Assembly: GCF_019649055.1 (NCBI RefSeq)
Contig: NW_026570251.1
Coordinates: forward strand, 248,001-312,000
DNA length: 64,000 nucleotides
Source of the DNA: Paramacrobiotus metropolitanus
Taxonomy: Eukaryota > Tardigrada > Eutardigrada > Parachela > Macrobiotidae
Direction of reading: 5' to 3'
Below are positions 55,036-64,000 of the stretch, one piece after another. Made by a program: the position numbers and the translations under genes. Within the stretch, counting starts at the first letter, position 1; each line of letters begins with the position of its first letter. Below the pieces are notes generated by a model, which saw only the letters and a program-made list of their open reading frames with translations, ran no database searches and had not been told where the DNA came from.

Positions 55036-58000
55036 GCAACCGGCGCCTGTTGTCAGCGGCCGACTACCTGCTGCTGTCGGATGCCACAGGTAAGCCTCTA
55101 TGTGAGAGTAATAGAGCTGCCCCCGTTGAGCCCCGGGCTTCACAGCCCATGGTAAGTAACCTTATGATTACACTGATCGGTCAGTCGACGAGTGCCGGCG
55201 TAGTCCAGCACCACAGGTTACTGTCTTTGCATCATGAGGACGGTTCCGAGATGGATCTAACCGGTTGGGACTTTGAGTGGCCTCGGATTCCCGTCGATGA
55301 ATTCGATATTGGCGATGCCAATACACAGGACGGTGTGCCGCAGATGCGGGCACTCCTCGAGGAGTTCTCGGACCTATTCCATACAGAAGGACGTCCACTC
55401 GGACAGGCCCGAGTTACCCCATTCAAGATAGAGTTGCTCCCGAATACCAAGCCAATATTCCGGAACCAATACCGGCGCGCCCCGCGTGAAGTGGCGGAAG
55501 TGGAGCGGCAGGTTCAGGAGATGTTGGAGAAAGGCGTCATTCGGCGGAGTCGGAGCCCATGGAGCTCCCCGGTTATACTTGCATCGAAGGAAGGTGGCAA
55601 GTCATGGCGTCTCTGCGCAGACGTGAGAGCAGTAAACAACGTCACCGTTGCGGACCGGTATCCTCTCCCACGCGTGGACGACTGCTTACAAGTTTTGGCA
55701 GGTGCTAGGTATATGACCACGATAGACCTGCAGAGTGGCTTTTGGCAGGTCCCGTTGGACGAGGCCAGTAAGCCTATCACCGCTTTCCAAGCCGGACAGG
55801 GCTTTTACGAGTATGAAGTGATGTGTTTCGGTCTAAGAAACGCTCCAAGCCATTTCCCGCGAATGATGACGGAGGTTCTGGCTGGATTAATTTGGTCGGA
55901 TGTCTTCATGTATCTCGACGATGTGGTTTGCGGAACCTCTACATTGGACGAACACCTCCACCGTCTGCGCCAGTTATTCGAACGGTTCAGAGAATACGGC
56001 CTTCTGCTGAAGCCTTCGAAGTGTCACTTCATGAAGTCGGAAGTGAGAGTGCTGGGATTTACCGCCACGAACGAAGGGATACGTCCAAACCTTGACAAAG
56101 TGGAAGCAGTGATGAAGTTTCCTACACCTACAAACCTCAAAGCGACACGGTCGTTCCTTGGGTTGTGTAGTTATTATAGGCGCTTTATAAAAGATTTCTC
56201 CAAGTTGGCTGGACCGTTGACCCAACTGACGAAGAAGGACACACCATTCACTTGGGGAGCGGCGCAGGAGGATACCTTCCAGCAGCTGAAGAAAGCGCTT
56301 ACGAGTGCTCCGGTACTGGTGCACTTCAGCGCGGACGCTCCGGTGGAGATACACCCGGATGCTAGCGGATACGCAATCGGCGTAGTGGTCATTCAGATTG
56401 ACAGTAAAGGTCATGAGCGAGTTGTCGCTTATGGCAGCCGTCGCCTAATCCCGGCAGAAGTTAACTATACTACCACAGAGAGAGAGCTACTAGCGATAGT
56501 GTGGTGCTGCGAAAAGTATAGGTATTACTTGTTGGGTCGCCCGGTGACCGTCTGGTCTGATCACCACAGCCTGTGCTGGCTGTTTAATATACAATCGCCC
56601 AACAGCCGGTTGGTGCGATGGGCGTTGCGCCTGCAGGAATATACTTTGGTGATTGTCCACAAGTCGGGTAAGTCCCATGCGGATGGTGACTGCCTTTCCC
56701 GATACCCGCCTGCGCTGGATGGACCAGTGGAACACCAAGCCTTCTCGATGCTGCTCAGCGAGGACAACCTGGACGACATTGCGGGACAAGTGGATGTCAA
56801 GAGCGAGCAAGCTACGGATGCGTTCTGTCAGGATGTCCTACGGAAACTGCCTGAGGATCGAGTGACAAAGAAGACATTTACAGTCAAGAATGGACTCCTC
56901 TACAGAATTTGGAAGTCTCATGGAGAGCTCCTGGAACTGTTGGTAATTCCAAAGAGTCTCCGTTTTGAAGTGTTACGGTTTGCGCATGATGACCCAATGG
57001 GAGGACATTTGGGTGTGGACCGGACATTGGAAAAGATTCGCAAGCGAGTATTTTTTCCGGATTTAGTTGGATTTGTACGCAAGTATGTGGAGTCGTGTGC
57101 TGCGTGCCAGGCGAGAAATCGGATGACCCAGCGGACGCCGGGGTCAGTCCAGAGTTTCTGCCCTGATAGACCGTTCGACATTGTAGCGGCCGACGTGTTA
57201 GGTCCGCTCCCACGGTCTAAGAATGGGAATAAGTATATCATTGTGGCTACAGATTTGTTCACGAAGTGGGTGGTGGCTAAGGCCATACCTGAACAGACAG
57301 CTACTGTTGTTGCAAAGTTTCTTTTGCACGATATCTTTTTGAAGTACTCTATGCCATATCAGTTACTAACTGATCAGGGTAAGCCATTCGTCAACCAGCT
57401 CGTCGGTGAGTTGCATCGTTTGTTGGACATTGGACGTCTAACGACCAGTGGATTCCATCCCCAGTGCAACGGACAAGTGGAGAGATATAACCAAACACTT
57501 GCCCATATGCTTTCGAAGTACGTGGATAAAGATCAGAAGACTTGGGACACTATCCTGCCATACGTCGTTTTTGCTTCCAATACATCAAAGCATGATGTTA
57601 CCAGATTCTCACCATTTGAAATGTTGTTCGGGCGCAACCCCACCCTGCCGATGGACGTTGGACTGCCGACAGTGCGAGAACCATTCAACGTGGACATCAA
57701 GGAGCGCCTGATAGAGATTCATGCTGTCGCTTCCGCTCGGATCGAAGCGCAACATAACTACGTGTATGGTAGAGATGACAAGGTAGATGTCACCTATGGT
57801 GAAGGAGATTCAGTCCTGATTTTCAATCCAAGTGGTAAACGTGGATTGGCTACGAAGTTGTTGTCACGCTGGTACGGCCCGTATCGGGTGGTTAGACAAA
57901 CTTCACCAGTGAATTGCGAAGTGGAGTCACAGGGAAAGCGACGCCGCATGAAGCTCGTAGTCCATGTGTCACGAATGAAGGCATATTATGACCGGAACGA

Positions 58001-58500
58001 ACTGTACGAAGACAGTTCGGATGACGAAGGGGAAGGATGGATTCCGATAGCACGAAGGAAATCCATATCTGCCAAGACTTCGATGCCGGATGGAGACGTT
58101 AAGGATTGGGCACAGGAATTCGAGGATAACTACCGTGAGTTAGGATGGATGCCGGATGATGATGGTATACTGGTGCGTTCACCAGAGAAGCCAGTCGTTG
58201 CTCATGAGACCACAAAAAGGGATTCAGGGAGCAAGGACACGTTGGATTTGGAGCCACCGAAGTCGGAGGGCTTTGCCTCTAAGGAGAGGGCAAAGTCAAA
58301 GACAGTCGAGCCCGTTTCGGACGGAGAAGTTGTGGAGCAGCGTCGCTCAGGAAGCACGATTAAGGAACCGGATCGTCTGATTAAGTCAGACTGGGCGGAT
58401 CAGAAGACACGGAAACCTAAGGTGGGAGACGCTCCTACTAAGGCGGTTAAGAAGAGTCCGCCCTCCACAAAGATTACGAAGAGCGTAACGGAGAAGGATG
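55026..58500 (+). CDS. pol part: reverse transcriptase, RNase H, integrase
   Basis: RT blocks are present in order (SPWSSPVILASKEGGKSWRL; TTIDLQSGFWQVPLD; FGLRNAPSHFPRMM; FMYLDDVVCG). RNase H follows (EIHPDASGYAIGV; VWSDHHSLCWLF; HADGDCLSRY). The integrase zinc-binding region (HLGVDRTLEKIRKRVFFPDL; CAACQ) leads to a DDE core (DIVAADVLGPLP; TDQGKPF; NGQVERYNQTL). A GPY/F-like module (SRWYGPYRVV) and a charged spacer come next. It then reads on into the env-like part. Confidence 0.92.
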
Positions 58501-58539
58501 TCCCGAAGAAGTCAAAGAATACAGTTAACACCAGCCAGT

Positions 58540-60553
58540 GGACGGCGAGTACTGCGATGTTGCCGGGAAGGTACTTTCATCTTGCCTTGGCAGTGGTCAG
58601 TTTGTGCTACCTCGTGGTGCCAGCGGAGGCGATTACCATGAAGGTCTGCGATTGCACAAGACCACAGTTCATGGGTGTCGTCGACTTCGAGGAACTTTTG
58701 AAGTGTCCTACGATGCCGCAACGAATTTCCGGGATACCTATTCAGTTTGATCTGTACATGGAGCGTGATGCGAGCAAAACATTTAGTGGTTACGTCTGTC
58801 GTACGTGGGAAGAAGTCCTTACCATCGACGAGACAGTAATCTGGACAACGGATACGAAGAGGACAACCCGTCAGCTCATCACCAGTCCACAGGACTGCTG
58901 GATGATGGTGCAGACACGACGTTGTGGAGAAAGTGTTCTGCAGCAACTTGGAAAAGTTTGGATTTATCATACAGAGCCTGTCGGCGCAGGCTCATGGAAT
59001 TCGCAGAAGAATTTTACAACGCGGAACTGCGAACTAGAAGAGGTTACATTAGAACAGTAATGTGACGGATGCCCTGTTATGGCAATAACGGGAGAGATAG
59101 CGAATGGACGAAAAGTTGGATACTCTATTCAAGGAATGCGTACGTATGTCTGGAGCGACCAAGGTGTCGGAACAAAGCCTTGTGACGTTAGCCGTTTTGC
59201 TCGGCGTAACGGGACGCTATTTCAAGATAAGGATAGTATACGTGTTCGCGACAAAGAGCATCAGTTGGATTTTGTCTTGGGCGAACGGGAGACATTGTGT
59301 GACACGGCTTTGCCGGATGTGTATACAGTGATTGGCGAAGCCGGGATGCATATGTGCGTACTGGACAGAGATGGTAAACTTTTCGAGGAACTGTCTACGC
59401 CTGCCCCTACAAAGATATCTCCACGCCGGAAGTCGAAGAAGACTACGAAGTTTCCCACAATTATGGTGAAGAAACGTGGTAAGCCACGTCAGAAGCGAGG
59501 ATTTGGAACTGCATCACCGACTGGACTCTACGACTACAGTAGTCAAGTGCATAATGGACGAAGCCCGCACCGCCAACAATGAGTCTACAGCAGATAATAC
59601 CTGCTCACATGCAGTATTTGTCTAATAACGTCGTGGATCATGAGAATGAGTTAGCGGATGCTGTGAATAATTTGCATTGCCGGTTGAATCGAAACCGCAT
59701 TGTAGATTTATTTACGCTGTCGACAATTTCTGGGATCTTAGCTGCACGAAGCATGGAAATGTTAAACTGTCAGAGTCTACAGGTATTTGGAACAGCTAGC
59801 GTAATTCGTCAGTGCCGCCAGTTGGAGTTGGATTTTTTGGTTGCGAACGATAGTCACTGCGGACCACAGCCGCGCGCCGACGATTGGTCAATATCGCCTG
59901 ATGGATACTTACTAGTTCCATATCAGCCATGCCTCTGGAAGACAAGCATTGTCAACTTTAATGGGATGCCTTTTGAATCTCGTAATGGAGAATGGATTCG
60001 TGTGAAACCGACAAGGAAGTTGGAGCGACACATTTTGGCCCACCATTTTCGACAAAGTGTGGATGTATCTGGAGTACTTCTACAGTCAGCGATGGATAAG
60101 GAACATTCGCTTACGTTTTCGCTTCTCGGACAGTTAGCGGGAACGATTGAACAGCAGGGCATTGGAGATCTTGGAATTTTAGTTGAATCGGCTAGTAAAA
60201 CCGGCCAGATTCCTGACATAATTAATCGTATTGCTTGGCTTAAGAGTTTAGGCGGCAGCATAATCACTGTAGTGATTGTGGTTGTGATTGTGTATGTGTG
60301 CATACAATTTAAGGTACATTTATTGATTTTCGGGTGTTTTCGCCGCATAGGAAATCGCGTGCGACCGCGACCGTCTACTATTGTTACGGCGAGTGAACTA
60401 ACACCACTACGATCTGGAAACACAGGACACGAGGAGTGTGTGAATGGAACAGCTCCCCCGGAAGTGCGCATGGCACTGGACACCGGACGGGTAACTTACA
60501 CACCGCGACCGGATTCTCGGGATGGATTCCGCGTCATTGGGAATACGGATTGA
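58540..60553 (+). CDS. env-like glycoprotein region of the gypsy element
   Basis: It begins with a signal-peptide-like hydrophobic stretch (LALAVVSLCYLVVPAEA), then a Cys-rich ectodomain (MKVCDCTRPQFMGVVDFEEL). A furin-like basic site (KPRQKRGFGT) lies near 59500 and a C-terminal transmembrane helix (IITVVIVVVIVYVCI) near 60260, followed by a short tail. This is the layout of a fusion glycoprotein, as in envelope-bearing errantivirus-like elements. Its viral source family cannot be decided by eye. It is spread over about two to three frames, so it is treated as a fossil. Confidence 0.7.
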
Positions 60554-60586
60554 TGAGCGAGGACGTCATCTTTAAGGAGAGGGCAT

Positions 60587-61211
60587 TGTAACGCCGCGCT
60601 TCTCTGTGCACGTGTACTTGTATATATACAGTACATATGTGTCCACATAATACCCGGAAGTGGATCGATACCGATTACATATGTGCACCGCATCGATTAC
60701 GTCTTCAAGGGCGCTATCCCGCATATCCGCATATCCGCATGCATATTCCCTTATCTAATTAGGCCTAAGTGCTGATGTGAGAACTGTGTCATTAACCGTC
60801 ACTTAGTGTGTATGTTGTATATGTACTCTGTACATGAGTTACTACCGTCTTAATGGAAACTGGGTGTGTTTGTGCAAGTGTTGGCATTTTATGACTTTCC
60901 ATTTTATCCTGTGTGTAGAATCGTGGATTTTCTCTTATAAGTCTAATGCTTTTCTCAGTTGTAAAGTCAGTAGTGTTTTTCTTAAGTTTTGCTTTGGATG
61001 TGAGTTTAGCATAATTCAATCTTTCTTGTTATTTGTTGTGTGAGTAAAGCTACAAAAACACCGTTGTCTTAGTGTACACGGTACACTGAAGATAGGCTAG
61101 TTGCACAGAGTAATTATCGATCCATCTTTATTCTCCCATTTCCCTGCGCGGATAAACGTTATCGCGCAGTCAGCAATCACACACAGTATCCACCACGTGT
61201 TAAGACTAACA
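60587..61211 (+). repeat. Right LTR of the gypsy element
   Basis: 625 bp, near-identical to the left LTR. It is preceded by the purine tract and followed by ACTG. Confidence 0.92.
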
Positions 61212-62252
61212 ACTGCTTTACATCGGCCAAATGCTGTTTCAGCACACCCAAAACTGTTTGCGCATCGATGTCATGGGGATCGAACATCGCACGGGGAATG
61301 CGGAAAGGAAATGCGGTTTGCGGCTAACCGAATGCCGAAAGGATGGCATGTAAAAGACCAGTTGATCCAGGCTATGCGACGGCACCACGACGCCAGATTC
61401 GAACATTCATTCACGAGATGGTCAACGTACCTCCACAACGTCCATTCACGCTCATGAACTTGTATGGGGTAATACGACACCACCAAACGATCGATGTAAA
61501 CTTTGCGAATCTCCAGTATATGGCGAATAAATTTAATAGCATCGCCGACATTTGTGCGACTGCGCAGATAGTAGATGTGCGCAGTGTCCGTGTCCCGTAA
61601 GTAAATTGTGCGCGTAGCCGGTGTAATGCACTTGAAGATGCAAACGAATGCGCCGTAAGTTTCAACTGAATTACTGTCAGGAAAGTATTTATGCGGCAGA
61701 TGTACACGAACATATGGCGAAGCTCCGGCAGGCTAAGAATTTGTTCCCACAATTGGCAGGTCCGCCGGCACCGCTGCCGGTCGATGTTGTCCAATGACTG
61801 GAAAACCTCTGTCACAATTTACGGTGATAGTTGCGACATTTTTTCGCTGTTGTATATTGCTTTTTCTTCCCCGCTAAACGTGATTTCACTTATTCCGAAA
61901 ATGTTTTTTCCTATTAATTCGGCAAGGGTGCAATCGCCGTGGGATGCCAGCACCTTTCCCTGTAACAAAAGAGAGTTCGCCTTGTTTCACCTCTAGGACA
62001 ATTCGTTTAACTGCAACAAAATCTGTCGCAACAAGCATCGCATATTATAAAAAGTGCGAGGTTTTAATCGGTCAAAAGGCACTTGCGGATCATTATGCAC
62101 TAACCGACCCCAAAATGTTAACCCGATGATTTGTAACCGGTAAAACCATCCGGACAGGGAAACCGTCCACCGGACGCTTTTGCATGGAAGCCGGCAAAAC
62201 TGTCCAGCAGACAAAGAAAAAATATTTACACTACACTGATAAACAGAAGAAA

Positions 62253-62398
62253 TACAAGCCCGTCCAACAACTTTTTGACCTCTGTAAGCGGGAATTTAAA
62301 GAAAGTGGGCTTGAGCGCGATTTATGCGCGCGATTTATTGTGCGCGATTTATATGCGCTGCGCTTACAGCGGTCAAAGAGTTGTTGGACGGGCTTGTA
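62253..62398. mobile_element. 146-bp hairpin MITE in a family A intron
   Basis: Outer 38-bp arms tacaagcccgtccaacaact...taagcg and their inverted partner (62361-62398) differ at only two positions. The core contains gcgcgatttat-type repeats. Ends of TA followed by CAAGCCCG would fit a TA target duplication, as used by Tc1/mariner-like elements, but the outer flanks (gaagaa on both sides) leave other readings open. It lies between exons 1 and 2 of the interrupted family A gene. Confidence 0.75.
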
Positions 62399-63280
62399 GA
62401 AGAAGAAATATTTACAAGCCTTCGAAAAAAACCCAACAATGCGAAACCCAAGAAAGCCCATCATGAAATCTGAAAAACATAAGACTGTAAGCCGTACCGG
62501 CAAGGATGTTGTCAGAAAACAAAGCAGGTTCGGAACTGGGAATTAGCTACATATGTGTTGGTCGGGCAGTAAAAGTGAGGCAAGAGAACCTCCGTGCTGA
62601 CACCTTCCTACTGCTTTGTTAGGCGTCACCGGCCAATCACATCGTTGCAGATAGGTCACCGTTTCACCAACGACCGAAACAATATGCATCCAGAAGGTAT
62701 ATTGCATTCTGCGCTGTAGTACAACTGCCAACGCAGGCTCAAACGCGGTCCAAAAACAGTTTTCAGGAAGGTTGCACGACTGCAGTGTAAAATGGCCTGG
62801 CGAAATGACTCTGCGCTGCCGTTGTTCGCCTGTGAGCGGTAGCCGCATTTGCCTCTGGCGAAGCAGCTCGCGGATGTTATAGTTGGGCAACTTAATCTTC
62901 ACCAGAGCGCAGTCAGGCAAATACTTGAAGGAAGGCTCGATGACTTTGGCGAGATACCATTTCCACGGTCGATCAGGATGATCGCGGAACAGCACTTCTA
63001 TTTCGGAATACTTAGCGTACGCAGGCGCACCATTGTCGGATTGGCTCAACCAGTTACATTGGACTTTATGTTTGTAGGAACACTCAAGCACCTTTCCGTA
63101 ATCAAAGGGCACCGATCGCTGTCCCGGACATTCAAAATCTACTAGCAAACGCTGCGGGCTGCCTTCGACATCTTCCAGCCCGACAATACGACCGTGCTGC
63201 AGCATTCCATCAACATCTACGTCCACCGTATTCCATCCGTGTATTCGTAATCGCGGCACATTCTTTTCGTACACATGCAT

Positions 63281-64000
63281 TGTACGATGTATCGACACGA
63301 ATGGAGTTGATTATAAAACGAGAAAAACTATTGCTATCTTCGCCAGCAAAGAAGCACTTGGCCAAACAAAAAAATCTATAAGAAGGTTCTCATATAAAAT
63401 TATAGTATAAAAACGTGGCTTCGCGTGAAAAACGTTAAATTTTCCGCGCTGTTTTTTTTGTTTCTAAACACGTAAACCATACGGTGTTTAAAATACAAAA
63501 TACCCAGGAGTAATGTTGTTAAATAAATTAAAACAGTTCGTTCAAATTACCATCGCTACTCCGCCGTGCAAAGAATTATGAGAGTGACATTGCGTGTTAT
63601 TGCACATTTACTTGAGGGTAGAGTTTCGATTGGCTTGCGAGGCGGTGTTATTTTTAATTACATGTTGAGTTGGATGCATGATGTTCTCGTGATATACACC
63701 TTATCATTTCCACACCGATAGTCTCGTACACAGCACACTGCACTGCACAAAAACGCATTGCTTACTGTTAATGATCAACAGATAACTGACTGATAGAGCG
63801 AACTGATTGTGAAGTAATGTAACGTGTGCAACGATTAACCACATCACCATGCGAGCGCGAGCCCCCGCACCACCGGAAAGCGATTTGTGAAATTGGATAA
63901 GCTAGTTGAAAAGGGTGACCATGTCACACCTGCGCGCTGTAACTCGACAAGTCACTCCGACGGAAGTTTTCCGGAAACGAAGGGGGTCTTAAATCAGTTT
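63281..64000. other. Right-edge flank
   Basis: This is probably the promoter-side flank of the family A gene on the minus strand. No further gene is seen. Confidence 0.4.

Larger units (their letters stand above)
51530..61211 (+). mobile_element. Ty3/gypsy LTR element with env-like gene, young
   Basis: A 9.7-kb element flanked by LTRs of 628 and 625 bp that start TGTAAC and end TAACA. It has a 4-bp target duplication (ACTG before 51530 and at 61212-61215). A TGGTGCCGAAAACC primer-binding-like site follows the left LTR, and a purine tract (aaggagaggg) precedes the right LTR. By eye the LTRs differ at about five positions plus two small indels (about 99% identical), so the insertion is young. 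Parts in order: gag, protease, reverse transcriptase/RNase H, integrase, env-like. It looks nearly whole; the env-like part lies in about two to three frames, some of which may reflect the splicing or frameshifting the family uses. It interrupts exon 2 of a family A gene on the other strand. Confidence 0.92.
51127..63280 (-). pseudogene. Family A gene interrupted by a Ty3/gypsy insertion
   Basis: Exon 1 (about 63280-62610, start MHVYEKNV) is open, with VDVDVDGMLQHGRIVGLEDV, then IEVLFRDHPDRPWKWYLAKV and MHIVSVVGETVTYLQR. Exon 2 starts near 61876 with the F-box VTEVFQSLDNIDRQRCRR and LWEQIL. It runs to 61212, where the gypsy element lies, and resumes at 51529 with QWEFDLEYAIENIERWVANK up to a donor at about 51428. 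Exon 3 is 51366-51127 (QSCDPRPSAHYFN; IRKLNRICIYTLW). Independent lesions: an in-frame TAA before the F-box where relatives have Glu, and two frame changes in exon 2 (near 61705 and 61310). The gene order and flanking words on both sides of the element agree, so insertion into an existing exon is clear. Confidence 0.85.

Overview
The window is eukaryotic and animal. It has short GT-AG introns (about 45-130 bp), a many-exon receptor guanylyl cyclase, intracellular-type serpins, and DIRS, Ty3/gypsy and LINE retroelements. Short introns plus lineage-expanded F-box, serpin and receptor-cyclase genes suggest a small invertebrate. A tardigrade is my best guess, but it is only an inference.

Layout. 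0-2.6 kb: a decayed first exon of the F-box family (family A). 2.6-13.1 kb: a receptor guanylyl cyclase (+) whose intron holds a whole-looking DIRS-order element (3339-8067, opposite strand). 14.1-15.4 kb: serpin 1 (-). 15.4-23.5 kb: gene-poor, with a fold-back element (17443-17868), A-rich simple repeats and a family A crumb. 23.5-29.0 kb: one intact family A gene (+), a relic behind it, and a broken member of a second family, B (-). 29.5-32 kb: a tRNA-like sequence and dispersed repeats. 32.2-39.0 kb: three more family A copies, all damaged. 39.1-42.5 kb: an RLE-type LINE (-) with a 13-bp target duplication in a palindromic target. 42.9-46.4 kb: family A fragments and repeats. 46.4-48.5 kb: serpin 2 (+) and a serpin fragment. 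51.1-63.3 kb: a family A gene (-) whose second exon carries a young, near-complete, env-bearing Ty3/gypsy element (51530-61211).

The most interesting theme is family A. The intact member (23496-25366, 554 aa) encodes two Agenet/Tudor-like repeats and a KH0-like segment, laid out like the N-terminus of FMRP, followed by an F-box and a conserved C-terminal module on its own exon. At least nine copies or fragments occur here, most disabled by nonsense changes, frameshifts, short tandem duplications or element insertion. Family B appears to reach a similar Tudor-like plus F-box plan with very different sequence. If the fold reading is right, these are candidate substrate adaptors that pair a methyl-mark reader-like module with an SCF ubiquitin-ligase module, in a rapid birth-and-death locus.

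The two serpins share a layout in which the reactive-centre loop sits on a separate last exon. The cyclase keeps the NTASR catalytic motif but has Glu in place of the first metal-binding Asp.
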